Positions 49,901 through 62,971 of a stretch of 64,000 nt of DNA are shown in pieces. The translations under genes and the position numbers were made by a program. How positions within the stretch are numbered: the stretch's first letter is position 1; each line of letters begins with the position of its first letter. Source of the DNA: Lathyrus oleraceus (Eukaryota > Streptophyta > Magnoliopsida > Fabales > Fabaceae); the NCBI RefSeq assembly GCF_024323335.1, contig NC_066581.1:464539527-464603526 (forward strand). The letters are read 5' to 3'. Below the pieces are notes generated by a model. That model saw only the letters and a list, made by a program, of their open reading frames with translations. It had not been told where the DNA came from and did not search any database.

Positions 49901-51596
49901 CAGGTCCAGGAATCAAACGCCCGGTACTACACTTCCAGGGGAAACCAACCAACTAGAAAGCCAATCTGCTGGAGATCCACATGCTGAAAAGAAAAGATCT
50001 GCGGGGAGGCAAAAGATTAGAGATATCAAAGAAATCACACAATCTCTGAGTGATGGATCAACAAACAACCCAACTGGAGAACAGAAAGTCACAACAGGCA
50101 ACAACGGCCACAAAGACAAATCTGTTGGGGAAACGGGAGAAATCCCGAAATATCTGCAGGGGGTCCTCAGCATCAGCTGAGAAACAAGAGTTCATTGCAC
50201 ACGCGAGAACTGCTACGAAAGCAACTCCACACAACTCCGCTGGGGAACAACCCACAAAGGGAGAACAAATCATCCATGTAGAATCTACTACACAAGCAAC
50301 CTACCTGGGGAGAACACAAGTAGCCATTCCATCGGGAATACTCCCACTGAAAGAAAAACAGATCACACAAGTAGATTCTGTAACAAGCCACTCTACTGAG
50401 GATCAAAAGCAAAAAAAAAATCAACCCAAATCTCTGGATGATAAACCACCAACTGACCCTACTGGGGAAACAAAGATTTCACAAGCAGAAACTACCACGA
50501 AAGCAACTCTGTCGAGGATACCAGCTCTGGCGAATACTCTGAGGGGATTATCACAGATGCAATCCTGGCTCTGTTGGGGATACCAACTCTTTTGGGGATT
50601 TTGCATAAATGCAATCCACCAAACCACAGATCTACTGACGGCTAGGGAATCCACTGCAGGACCCACTGGGAATATGGAGGAGAGCTAGGGAATCAACCAC
50701 TAAATGCTACACCTTCCAAAACAAATCAACATCTGCTGAGGAGGAAAATAATCCCTACTCTGCTGAAGGCTAAACGCTCTGATGGGGAGATAATCGATAA
50801 CTCCGCTCGCAACAAAGCTGAGGAAAGTGGTAAAGTACCGGGATATCAATCCACCAACCACTGAATCTTCAAAAAGAAAGCAACCATGCTGAGGAGAAAA
50901 ACAACAACTCCGCTGGTGACTGCATTGGAGAGAGACGGGGTACCTGGGTTCAAACCACCAACTACCGAATCTTCCAAAAGGAAAACACCCATGCTAGGAG
51001 AGAATACTGCTGGAGAAGAAAACGAAGTCTTCAACAAGAACTCTGCTTAGGGAACAACCCATAACAACAACTCTGCTTGGGGAACAACCCCAACAACAAA
51101 GCAGGAGAAAGAGGATACAACCATGCCAGGAATATGAACAAATGTCTTACCTGTTGAAAATCATGCCACCCTTGGGAGAGCACTGAGAAATTCTTAAGTA
51201 TCCTTTCATCATTGTGAATGTTCACTTTGTTTAAAACAACAATCTGAAAAAATTTATTTGTTTAAAACAATGACATTTTATCAATTAAAACATGCAAAAC
51301 ATTTGTTGCATTGAAACAAATAAGAGTGCAAATAATTGGATAAAAAGCTCAAATTGATTTGATGGAATGGTAGCCTGCAAATGGCAAGACTCCATAGATC
51401 TGTACAAGTTTGAAATCAGTGATATATATTGGAAGAGGGCTACATTGAACATAATGATCCTTTCTCTACCAATTTGAATCTCGATGTATTCGAAGCTTCA
51501 GTCGACGACGAATCGAGAATCTCTGACGAATAGACGGCTGCGGAACAGAAAGTCTTGTCAGGATGCAGTTACTTGCCGTATCCCTAATTTTTGACG
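46939..51596 (-). other. M1 3' untranslated region with diverged tandem repeats
   Basis: About 4.6 kb from PPT to the deletion junction. Four diverged long units are marked by GATACC(GG) followed by (C/G)(A/T)TATAATNGGTGACC near 47738, 48029, 48269 and 48590; smaller TACCGAATAC...GGGTAGAA units follow at 48900-49400. An ORF at 50050-50688 (212 codons) has low-complexity Thr/Gln/Lys composition and no conservation in frame in M2, so I do not call it a gene. Confidence 0.8.
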
Positions 51597-52722
51597 GCTG
51601 GTGCGCTAAATGGTCAGCCAAGATACTACCTTTGATAGCTTTCTGAGCTCGATACTCGATATCATACTCAGACAATAACATCTGCCAACGGGCAATCCTC
51701 CTAGTTAAAGCAGGCTTCTCGAAAATATACTTGATTGGATCCATTCTGGATATCAACCAAGTAGTATGATTTATCATGTACTGGAGCAAACGCTTAGCAG
51801 CCCAAGCCAAAGCACATCACGTCTTCTCAAGCATAGAGTATCGAGACTCACAATCAGTAAACTTCTTACTGAGGTAGTAGATAGCGGATTCTTTCTTCCC
51901 TGATTCATCTTGCTGACCGAGTACACAACCCATCGAGTCTTCAAGAACAGTCAAATACATGATCAGAGGTCTTCCTTCTACAGACGGAGACAAGATCGGC
52001 GGTTCAGACAGATACTCCTTGATACTGTCGAAAGCTTTCTGGCAATCCTCAGTCCAATCATGAGACTGATCTTTCCGAAGAAGCTTGAATATTGGTGCAC
52101 ATGTGGCAGTCATGTGGGATATAAATCTGGAAATATAGTTCAAGCGGCCAAGAAAACCTCAGACTTGCTTCTCAGTTTTGGGTGCAGGCATCTCTTGTAT
52201 TGCTTTGACCTTTGCAGGATCAACTTCAATACCTCTCTCGCTGACAACAAAACCCAACAACTTGCCGGAACGGACTCCAAATGTACATTTGTTCGGATTC
52301 AGACGAAGCCTAAACTTCCTCGAACGCTGAAAAAGCTTCAACAAATGCTCAATATGTTCAACTTCCGTTCGGGACTTAGCAATCATATCATCAACATAGA
52401 CCTCTATCTCCTTGTGCATCATATCATGAAACAAGGTATTCATAGCTCGTTGATACGTGGCTCCGGCGTTCTTCAAACCGAAGGGTATCACTCGATAACA
52501 GAATGTTCCCCAAGGTGTGATGAATGTTGTCTTCTCCATATCCTCGGGTGCCATCTTGATTTGGTTATATCCGGAAAATCCGTCCATAAAGGAAAAGACT
52601 TTGAATTTAGCTGTATTGTCTACCAACATATCAATGTGTGGTAGAGGGAAATCATATTTCGGACTAGCTTTATTCAAATCTCTGTAATCAACACACATAC
52701 GGACTTTTTCGTCTTTCTTAGG
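51597..52722 (-). pseudogene. M1 reverse transcriptase and RNase H remnant
   Basis: On the minus strand from 52722: PKKDEKVRMCVDYRDLNKAS, SFMDGFSGYNQIKMAPED and VYVDDMIAKS (RT, all catalytic Asp present), GKLLGFVVSERGIEVDP, a TGA at 52159-52161 where P1 has CGA (direct C-to-T), then the thumb and RNase H (YYLSKKFTDCESRYSMLEKT, a TGA at 51817, YRAQKAIKGSILADHLAHQP). Coding ends at about 51597, fused to 3' UTR sequence. The archaeal RNase H and the whole integrase are deleted (about 2 kb in P1 terms). The RT start is cut by insertion of M2 at 52723; TTAGG (52718-52722) is the predicted duplication. Confidence 0.9.
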
Positions 52723-55700
52723 TGTAGCGGTGTATTCGTCGCTATATGATTTATTGATTAAACCATAAGCAAAGCATACAATGAATTCGAGTCGCCACCG
52801 CACTTTTATTTATCCAAAGGACTGGCTAAAAAGCGAACAAAAGCCTAAGAAGTTTTACACATAGAAAACTAATAAAAAGATCAGAGAATCTGGGTAAGGG
52901 GTAAATTACGCAATGGGAAGGTGTTAGGCACCCACTACGTCCTAGGTACTCCTAGGGAGCCCTTTTCACACTTGTTGTATAAAATTGTTATTTGTTATGA
53001 AATATTTATTGTGCAAACATGATTGGGATGATGAGAAAAGAATATACAATTTTTATTATTTTTGTGTTCGAACGGATGAACCCGTTGCCTACGTACCTTC
53101 CATCAAAGGTAAGGATCAAAACGCCGTAGTTCGGCTAAAAGATTTCCAAAAGTTAGTGGATTCAATTTTAAACACAAGCCCTAAGGTCTTACGTTATCCA
53201 CTGGAGAAAACTCAACCTTATACAAACAACAAGTCCACCATGTGAGAAAAGCTTCAACTTGCTAGTGAGGGGTTAACCCTATAATAAGCAAGGAAGACTT
53301 ACAATTCAATCAACTAAGGACAAATAGGTGAGATTAACATCAACCAACTAGGATAAATCAAACCTACGGCTAATGTATGAAAGCTTAACAAGAATGGACA
53401 AAGCCACAAAACAATTGAATGGGTGAAGTTAATTGATTATGAGTATTCACAAAAAGAGGGTCAAAGTATGATTAATATTGATTCAAAAGAAGTATTATGA
53501 AATGGAGTTTGAAAAAGTCAAGGACTTGGGGTCCAGGTTTTTAATTTGAAAGCATGAAGATGTTTGCACAATATTTATCTCAAGTTTTGAAAGTAATGTG
53601 TGAAAAGGTTTAGGACAAAATGGATGAATAGATGAAGATGGGGTGTAAAACTTCCTAGAAGGTTCACCTCTTGAAATCATATAGAAGATGATTCAAGTGT
53701 GTCCTTTGGAATAGGCAATGAGTAATAACAAACAAAGGAAAGGAAGAGAAGAAAGTCAACAAAAGCGGATACCGGATGCCAATCACTGGACTTATACCAA
53801 TCTCCTAAAACAAAACTGGATATCAGAGGCCACTATATGGACTTATACCAATCTCCTCAACAAAGAAATAAAAAGTTGATACCGAATGCCAATCTATCTG
53901 GACTTATACCAATCTCCAACAAAAACAAAGCAAACACTTGGATGTCAGATGCCAATCTATCTGGGCTTACTCTAACTTCCAACATATGATCATGGGAAAA
54001 CAAATGCCAAATTACACGGACTTACAATTGCATCCTCACATAAATCAAACAAATGCATCAAGCAAAGAGAAGATGAGTGGCCAATGAAATGGTCTTATAC
54101 TCACTTCCATATCACAGGAACAATGGCCAATGAATGGTCTTACAATTGTCCTCAATGGGCAAACAACAAAGATATGTCATAAAGACAAATGAAATGATCA
54201 TGCACTAATGAGCAATTAATGATGATAAATGCACAAAGCATGCAAGCAGACATGTACAAATGAACTAAGCAATCAATCAAATGAAGTCATTCAGCACACA
54301 CTATAACCAAGCAATAAGGCTCATACAAAAGGGTTAGGCATTGAAGCCAACTGGAATAGGGTTAATGGTGCTCTTAACCTTGACATTGAGAGCCAAGGTG
54401 AAGCAGATGAAAGGATATGAGGGGTGTGCCTCATGCTCTTATCCCTGGTTAGGGAGAGATTTGAATATCAGAAGGTGTGGGAGTTCAGAAAGATGGAACT
54501 CTCTCCACAAGTTAGACTCGATAGATCTTGGGTTTTTACTCACTATGCATCAACACAAGTAGTGTGAGCAAGGTGAGTGACTCACAGAATAGTAGGAGAT
54601 AGGCTACATATCTCTTTTGTCTACCAATTGCCTTATTCAAAGGACTTTTCCTGCTTGGGACAAAAGTAAACAAGCACAAACATTGCCTCTTAAGGAGGAC
54701 TTCAGACAGTTGCCTGGCCAAGTAACAGGCCAGGTCTTCCAGACTACATGGCGTAAGGAAATTATACCTCAATGCAAATTGCTTATCAAGCAAAGCAAAG
54801 AAAAGTTCACAAGGAACTAATAGCAACTAAAGTACCTGAAATCAGTCAAGCACAATTAGTATACCAGACACAAAGTTAAAACAAACAGCATAAGCCAACA
54901 GACAATACAGTCAAGCATATGTGCAAAGCAACAAGCTCATAACAAGTGAGCTAGGCAACCTACAAAACAAACAAGTTAGTTCATGATAAACAGTCAAACT
55001 CATTCAACTTGTATTGATCTCTTTGAAGCATTTGTTGCTTAACCTGAAAAACCAAGCTTAAACATGAGTGACAAGACCACTAGGACAAGCCTAGGGTCAA
55101 AAGGAGATAAAAAGTTTAAAACAGCAAGGGACAAGTGCCCAAAGTCAAGACAAATCAATCAAGAAGCAAACCTAAGTGGTTTCATGTTCATATCATTCAT
55201 CATTATCTTTTCACAAACAAATTAGGTCAAGGCATGTCATATAGAACCTCAAAGAAGTCAACAGAAAGACTCTATTCAAATCCGTCACAAACATTTCAAA
55301 AAATTCTCAAATAATTCATGATCAAACATCATCCATAACATGATAAGCATACCAAATTTCAGCTCATTTGGATCAAGGGAAGTAGGTTAATGAAAATCAG
55401 AAAGTCAAAGCAAGTTCAAGCAAACTCATACAAAGCATCAAAACATGCACCAACTTCAATAAATCATAAAACAGTGACAACACATGATAAATGAATGGGA
55501 CCAAAACCATGACAAACTTTAAGATGTCTACAATTCACATGTCAAATTTCAAGTTCATGCAATAGAGCATTATAATTTCACAAACCAAATACAAACATGT
55601 ATCACAAAAAGTCAACAAATGACCAAACAGGGGAGAAAATTCCAATCAAATAGGAAATGCCATCAATAATTCCAGAAACAATCACATGTAATCTCAACAT

Positions 55701-58165
55701 CCATAAGTAAGTTCATGCAAAAATCAAGACCATTTTGAGTTTAAGAAGCATGGTAATTAAAATCATGAAGTTGGACATGAATGGTGTGACACAAATTGTC
55801 ACACCCCTATTCAAAAAATCATATCTCATCAACCAGCAATGATAAATTCACAAACTCTACACCAAAATCACCATGAACATGTCTAGTTTAAGCACAAAAA
55901 ATTTCAAAAGCATTGGATAATGTATCATCATTTCACAATCAATTTGGCAACACATACATAAAATGGACAACATGAACAAACCCTAGCACATTTTAAAATC
56001 CTCACATGCAAAAAATCTGGAAAAAACATCATAAAAAACTAGAGGTCAAGAGGAGCATTCCACAAAACATCCCATCAAAATTGGATTAAAATTGAGTGAC
56101 TTATGAATTTTCTAAGTTGGCCATGCAAAATGAAATAAAAAAATGAAATAAGAAATGATTTAAAAAAGAATTAACACGGAAATGGCAAACTTGTAATATT
56201 TGGACTCACTAAGTGAAACGCCGCGTTTCACTTAGTGAGGTGGCATGCAGCGATTTGTTCATGGCAATGCAACAGTGTCCTCATGCAGAGAAGAGCCAAA
56301 ACACGATCAAACCAAAATTCTGGGTTTGGTTTTAGGGTTTAGTGTACTGTTCATCATGTTCATCCATGGTGATGAACTTTTGGTTCCAGTTTTGGAAAAC
56401 AAGCATAACATTCGAAACATCTCAAAATGCTCATCACAAATCCAACCATAATTTTCATTATTTCAAGCTAACAAAGAAGAACTGAACACAAACATATTTG
56501 ACAATCAAACTTTGAATCCATGTATCTCTCTCAATATGCAACCATTTGCCACGATTCAAGTTTCAGTATAACCAGCATGGCAAGATCTTTATAAGGCATA
56601 GCATGATTTTGAAAATAAAGAGATTCGAATCTTTACCAAATTTGAAGAACAGTGTTGGAATGGTGATTCTTTGGTCGTGTATGCTCGAAACAGATGCACA
56701 ATGATGCTCCAGGAGATGAATGGACAAGGAATTTTAGCTGAACAAACCCTGAAAAAGCTCCAATCAAAATCTGCCATGGAAGAACTCTCAAAGCAACAGT
56801 GTGGTTCCAGCTCTACAGTTGTGATTTTAGGCTTGAAAATGCTTCAAAAAGGTTTGCAGATGGTGGCACCAAGCTCAAGCACACGGGTTCTATGAAGATT
56901 TTTAGAAAAAAGTTCAAGTCGAGAATGAGAGTGTTTTGAGAGAAAATGAATTTTGGTCTGCTTTGGTAAAGTGTGGCTAGGGCTTTTGCAGTGTGAAATG
57001 TCAAATATATACCCTGTTTAATGTCCTTAAGTTTGGTTAATGAAATGGTAATCCAATTTAGCTCAAAATGAAATGTTTTTTTACCAATTTGCTAAAACCA
57101 CTCAAAAATGCATGGGGTGCATGTAAATGCACGAAAATGGGCCTTGAGCACATCCAAAATATGATTTCTGAACATTATCAATTGATAGAATGCATTGGAA
57201 ATGATTATTTTGAAAGGTCATTTTTCACCTCCCTCATTTTTAATTCAAGCCACTTGAAAAAGGCCATTTTGCTTGGTTGAGTTTTGGTGAATTGTGATGA
57301 AGGATTTGGATAGAGCACATCAAATATGACTTGTAGCAAAAAACCTCACTCAATTTGGCCAAATGGTTTGGAAGATATGCCACTTTGAAGTTCAAAAAAG
57401 TTTGAGAATGATTTGATCATAACTTGCCAACCATAAATGAGAAATGAGTGTTCTTGGACTTTTTGGAAATGGGAGGACAAGATCTTCAACTTTCATGTTG
57501 GAAAAAAATTCATTTGAAGCTTGTATGATGATATAATTTGAGGAGAAGAACTTTCCATTTTTGGCAAATTCCAATTACAGGTCAACTTTCTATTTTTGGC
57601 AACTTCTTGTCTGACTTCAAATTCTTCACTGTGGATGTTTGACATGTTGTATGAGGCTTATATGGACATGAATGAGACCTCTCAGACCAAATCCCACCAT
57701 CAAATCACTGATTAAATGCACAGTTGACCACAGTTGACTTCAGTTGACTTTGCTAGGGTTTTGGTTGACTGAACCATGTTCTGATGAATTCCAAGCCCCT
57801 ACCACTTGATATCTTGATTCAAAATGATGTCACAACTCATATGAACTCTTGATGAATGATCATGGTGCCCAAATTCTTCAAGAATGGCCACCATCCACTG
57901 CTTAATGGTTGATTTGACTGTTTTAACCTAGCTTGCTTCAGCTGCAAGTAACATGGTTAGATGACAATATTTTTGTACTTTTGGTTGATAAACAAATGAA
58001 AAGCAATGATATACAACTGCAAAACATGCTTGGTGATCAAGAACCACACTCACAAGATAACCCACCCACTAGGAGGGAAGCAAAGGTGCACAAAGATCCT
58101 TGAGGCAATGATATGGTATGATATGATGCCATGAGGGATCTTTGGGACAAAATTGGGGTCTTACA
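52723..58165 (-). repeat. 3' LTR of minus-strand Ogre M2
   Basis: 5443 bp from TGTAGCGG to GTCTTACA, followed by the PPT. It is collinear with the M1 LTR over long stretches and is the same subfamily. U5 contains GTGGCGACTC (complement of 52789-52798). A TATATAT box is near 57004-57012 on the minus strand, with the palindrome GTGCATGTAAATGCAC about 105 bp upstream. It lies inside M1's RT, so M2 is younger than M1. Confidence 0.9.
53764..53960 (-). repeat. Degenerate minisatellite in the M2 LTR, about 4 units
   Basis: Units with GGATACCGGATGCCAATC, GGACTTATACCAATCTCC and variants, about 55-62 bp each. This is the unexpanded counterpart of the M1 array at 42722-43285. Confidence 0.75.
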
Positions 58166-61100
58166 GATGCCCCTATTTAAGGTCATTCTAGCCGGAGAAG
58201 TGAAGTTTAGAAATCTTCATCTCGACGCGGTAGAATGGGCTTAAATAATAGTAATGAGACGAATTTTGGTCCCTAAGAGACCTCATGATGCAAATGTATG
58301 TATGCAAAAGACACAAATTCTGTGGGGAATATGATTCACACAGAAGAAAAGACGATCCATCGGGGTATTACACTCACCAGGGACAGAGACTCTAACAAGA
58401 CTCTTGTTGGGGATAGTAAAAGAAAAAGAATGCGTGAGCAGGACACGACTTCAAGTTGGGGAAAAACAAAACTGACACAGCGTGTACAAGACACGACTCT
58501 GGTTAGGGTAACAGAAATCAGACTGGAGACCTCACTGGGGAGTGAAGGACTCACACTGGGGAAAAGGAAATTCCAAAGGAAAAACATCCATTGGAGAGAC
58601 ACAAGCTGACTCCTGGGGAGAAGCAATAGGAAACTCCACTGAGGAAGTACCAAAGAATGAGATGTTACCGGTATAAGGGTAACAAACTCAGGAAGAATGA
58701 ATATCTAAGACCGGTATAAGGGTGAGAGATATCAATCAACCAAACATCTGAGAAAGACCTGAAAAAGGTACATAAACTCAGGAAAATCTGACTCCACAAG
58801 GGGACCGAGGTCATAATAGGGAGCAGAAAGGAAGGAACACCAAGGATACCAAGGTATATAATAGGTGACCGACCAAAGCGTGAATTGGTATATATGCCAA
58901 AACACTCATCATCCGAAAGGAGGGCTTGAAAAAGCAAATCGACTTACAGGATGGACATTCGAATCCACAACGGGAAAACGAACCTTACTCAACTGGGGAC
59001 ACAAACCCAAAGAGTGCATGAGATATAATATCCATTACCGGCAGACCGTGGATAAGAAAACTCGCATGAGATATATTATGTATTACCGTCAGAACGTAGA
59101 TAATAAACTCGCATGGTAAGAAACACCAGAGATACCGAAGCATATAATAGGTGATCTACCGAAAACGTGAATTGGTATATATGCCAAAACACTCATCATC
59201 CGAAACACAAACTGGTTAAAGGATGGATATTCGATTCTACAAAGAATACGAATCTTGCTCAGCTGGGGAAAATTAACAAAGGAATCCAACTAAAGAGCGC
59301 ATGAGACATATTATTCATTACCGGCAGACCGTGAATAATATACTCGAAAGGAAAAGACACCAGAGATACCGAAGTATATAATAGGTGACTAACCAAAAAG
59401 AGAGACAATCGATACCAAGCATCCGGGTAAACGAAAGACAACTCAAAGGGATAAATTGCAAGCATCCGGCAATTATCCAACAACAAAGAATATCCGACTC
59501 CGCAAAGGGAAGAAACGAATCTTACTTGACCAGGGAAACACGAAAAGCTTCGGCTGAAGAGTGCATGAGATATATTATTCATTACCGGCAGATCGTGAAT
59601 AACATACTCGCATGGAAGATTATCCACAACCGGTATAAGGGTTAATAAAGGATAAATCAATCGAAAAGAAAGGTATCGGGATACCAAACTAGGTATATAA
59701 TGATGACCAATCAAAAGGAGCAACAGACATTACCAACAAGAGGGTAAATGAAAGGCGATCTGCTGAGGATTCACTGGTGAGAATCAATGATCCGGGGATG
59801 AATTGCATAAACAACAATTATCCACAACGACAAGCTGGGGATATATTGATAACAATCAACTATCCGGGGAACGCAATCACTAACAAACGGTGAAGGGACC
59901 CGCTGGGGATAATTTGCAAGCATCCGGCAATTATCCAACTGTACCACAAGGCACAAACTCCGCTGGGGAGAAACATCAACACTTGGGATTTTACATCTAC
60001 CGAATACAGGGTAGAAGACCACAAACTCAACCGGGGATAGAAATCACCACAGGGAGACACCAACTCTGTTAGGGATAAAACCACAACAACAGGGATCCAC
60101 TTACAATCAGGACGAACCACAGAGGTTACTCTGTTAGGGGAAAAGAGACAGGACTTGCAACTACCGAATACGGGGTAATAGCCATACTCTGGTGGGGATA
60201 ACCACGAATTAGGGTTTACATCTACCGAATACTAGGTAGAAGACCAAAAAACTCTGCGTGGGGATAGAACAAATCACAAATCCGCACGGGAAACCAAAAA
60301 TAAGGTTTATAACAAATCACAAACTCTATTGGAGAGTAAGAAACAGGATTTACGACTACCCCCTACTAGGTAGAAAACCAACAATTCTTGTCGAGGAATA
60401 AAAGGTATATAACCACCAATTCCGTTGAAAGGCAAAGAAAATAGGACTTACAACTATCGGTATAAGGGTAGAGGCCCAAGAAGACTCTGCTGGGGAACAA
60501 CCCACTGGGAAGCACAAGACATTTGACAGATAGCCAATCCGGGAATAATCCGAAAAGACAGACTGAATCAAGACACGTCCTAATGAGGATGTAACTCAAA
60601 TAGGAAAATCCATCCCAATATATGTGTTGGGAGGAAACGGAAGAAACCGTCATCCACGAGGATATATCTCAGTGGGGAACTGCAGAAGGAAAGATAACAG
60701 ACATTTTCTGCTTATGGGGTTGACTCTGTATGGAGAGATTTTGACGTCCGACATCTGCTAGGGGAGATCTATTAGGGATCTGCACCACCATAGCAAGGAA
60801 ACAAACAACAAGAGATATATGGCAAGAAATGCAACATGAATATCTGAATGTTTATGAATATGCATGAATATGCGTGATTTATGTTTAATGAATGCTGACA
60901 AAACAGACATATCTAACACAAACAGGTCCAGGAATCAAACGCCCGGTATTATACTTCCAGGGGAGAAAACAACTGGAAAGTCAATCTGCGGAGATCTACA
61001 TGCTATAAAGCATAGATCTGCGGGTACTGCTGGAGAGCAGAGGATCAAAGATATCAGGAAACACCAGATCTCTGAGTGATGGATCAGCAAACAACCCAAT

Positions 61101-61880
61101 CAGGGTACAGAAAGTCACAACGGGCAAAACAGCCACCAAGACGAATCTGTTGGGGAACAAGAGAAAATCTCGAAGATCCACAGGGGATCTCAGCATCAAC
61201 TGAGAAACAAAGAGCTTTGCAACTCCAAACAACTCCGGGGAACAACCCATGGGGAGAGGAACATCATCCAAGTAGAATCCAACTGCATAAGCAACTCTAC
61301 TGGGGAAAACTGCTGCTAGAGAAAACTGAGTCTTCAACAACACTCTGCTTGCAACTATGCTGGGGAACAACCCCATCACAAGATCTGGAGAAAGAAGATA
61401 CAACCAAACCAGGAATATGAACTAAATGTCTTACCTGTTGGAGATCATGCCACCCTTGGGAGAGCACTGAGATATCTTTGAGTATCCTTTCAACATTGTG
61501 AATGTTCACTTTGTTTAAAACAACAAATTTTGAAAAACTTGATTTGTTTTAAAAACAATGATATTTTATCAATTAAAACATGCAAAACATTTGTTGAATT
61601 GAAACAAATAAGAGTGCAAATAATTGGATAAAAAGCTCAAATTGATTTGATGGAATGGTAGCCTGCAAATGGCAAGACTCCATAGATCTGTACAAATTTA
61701 AAATCAGTGATATATATTGGAAGAGGGCTACATTGAACATAATGATCCTTTCTCTACCAATTTGAATCTCGATGTATTCGAAGCTTCAGTTTGACGACGA
61801 ATCGAGAATCCTCTGACGAAATGACAGCTGGTGAAACAGAAAGTCTTGTCAGGATGCAGTTACTTGTCAAATCCCTAATT
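58166..61880 (-). other. M2 3' untranslated region with diverged tandem repeats
   Basis: Collinear with the M1 3' UTR but about 0.9 kb shorter. Long diverged units recur near 58845, 59132, 59371 and 59688 (GATACC...TATATAATAGGTGAC type), interleaved with ATTACCGGCAGA(C/T)CGTG blocks. The smaller GGGTAGAAGACC units follow at about 59990-60500. No conserved gene is seen. Confidence 0.8.
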
Positions 61881-61885
61881 TTTGC

Positions 61886-62037
61886 CTAGATTGCCCCAGG
61901 GTGAGGTACTCAATCTAGCGGGATGCAAATATTCTCTTTTTTTTCAAGTCTCTAATTTTTGCCTGGATTACCCTTGCGGGTTCTCCACCGAGACGCTCAT
62001 TTTTTGCCTAAGCCGCCTTTTCGGGTTTTCAACTTAG
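61886..62037 (-). other. Three stem-loops downstream of M2 integrase
   Basis: Minus-strand copy of the P1 trio. Unit 1 arms are at 62033-62037 and 62008-62012 (CTAAG/CTTAG). Unit 2 arms are at 61983-61986 and 61964-61967 (TGGA/TCCA) around ACCC-GCAA-GGGT. Unit 3 arms are at 61911-61918 and 61886-61893 (CTAGATTG/CAATCTAG). The loop of unit 2 is GCAA here and GAAA in P1, both GNRA tetraloops. Confidence 0.75.
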
Positions 62038-62077
62038 CGAGCTATTCTGTTTTTTCATTTGCATATACTTTTTTTTT

Positions 62078-62414
62078 CTAGGCAAAGTATTTCTTGACTG
62101 CATCTGAATTCACAGGACGAGTGAAATCCTCCCCATCCATTGTTGTAAGCATCAAAGCTCCGCCTGAAAAGGCTCTCTTAACAACATATGGACCCTCGTA
62201 GTTTGGAGTCCACTTGCCCCTGGAATCGGGCGCGAAAGACAAAACTTTCTTGAGCACGAGGTCACCTTCTCGGAACACACGAGGCTTGACCTTCTTATCA
62301 AATGCTTTCTTCATTCTCTGCTGATACAACTGACCATGACACATGGCAGTCAATCGCTAATCAAATTCAACTGGTCATAACGACTCTGAATCCATTCAGC
62401 ATCAGTCAACTAGG
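62078..62414 (-). pseudogene. M2 integrase C-terminal remnant
   Basis: Encodes only the end of integrase: TDAEWIQSRYDQLNLI, a small frame-shifting deletion, then MCHGQLYQQRMKKAFDKKVK, VLKKVLSFAPDSRGKWTPNY, and the terminus VKKYFA with TAG at 62078. It matches the last ~115 codons of P1 integrase. Everything upstream (zinc-binding region and D,D(35)E core) is absent. Confidence 0.88.
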
Positions 62415-62495
62415 GACTTGAGGGTATAATTCCTTTTTTCTTTTGAAATTTTTTTTCCTGATTTTTGATTTTTCTTATTTTTTTTTTTCACCCTC
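62415..62495 (-). other. A-rich filler at the M2 internal deletion
   Basis: On the minus strand this is a ~80-nt adenine-rich stretch joining the RT N-terminal remnant to the integrase C-terminal remnant. It has no counterpart in P1. It replaces about 2.9 kb of pol in P1 coordinates (roughly 29200 to 32095). Confidence 0.65.
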
Positions 62496-62702
62496 TTTTT
62501 TTTACATTACATTTGTAATGCCCCAGTTTAACTGTTTTGCTGATTCTCATGATACAGTTGAATGAGCTTCTTTCATGCTCAAGAAGGCGGGTAATCTCAT
62601 CAGGAATCCCCTTCAACATCATCTTCCTCTGCTCCGAATACAAGGAATTCAAAATTGGGAGATGGCGTTGGATCATTATGTTCAATGGGTTTTAGGATCA
62701 AC
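62496..62702 (-). pseudogene. M2 exon 2 start (RT N-terminal segment) remnant
   Basis: Directly after the intron the minus strand reads LILKPIEHND, PSPNFEF and an acidic stretch, then after a frameshift IPDEITRLLEHE and VKLG, matching P1 at 29000-29165. It stops before any RT catalytic motif because of the internal deletion. Confidence 0.83.
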
Positions 62703-62971
62703 CTGCATAATGATTTTGGTTAATGAAAGACTTTAGCATTTAAACAAGCAAACCATTATGCAGATGAAAAATGTTTGCTTTTATTCTTGTTTTTATGGGT
62801 TTTTTGTGATCACTGATTTCATGCAAAAGCAAAAAGTGAAAACAAAGGAAAAACAAATGTTAAACAATGCATTAATTGAATGAAAACATCATTGTATATA
62901 TGCTTTGCCAACAATGTCATCACTTCTCCTTTTGGCATGGGAGAAGGGTTTCAAACAAAGTGAACAATTAC
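62703..62971 (-). other. Intron between protease and RT in M2 (269 nt, phase 2)
   Basis: On the minus strand the 5' site is TCAGA|GTAATT (62971) and the 3' site is TTATGCAG|GTTG (62703). Splicing gives GA|G TTG ATC in frame, the same phase and nearly the same length as in P1. Both sites are intact although the downstream RT is deleted. Confidence 0.87.

Noticed and set aside
50050..50688. 212-codon plus-strand ORF in the M1 3' UTR
   Set aside because: Thr/Gln/Lys-rich low-complexity translation of repeats; the homologous M2 stretch does not keep the frame; antisense to the element.
51910..52644. 244-codon plus-strand ORF
   Set aside because: Antisense to the M1 reverse transcriptase, whose YVDD and other motifs are on the minus strand.
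52159..52803. RT ORF starting at 52803 with an extra N-terminus
   Set aside because: The first ~27 codons lie in the M2 LTR; the RT sequence proper begins at 52722, the insertion joint.
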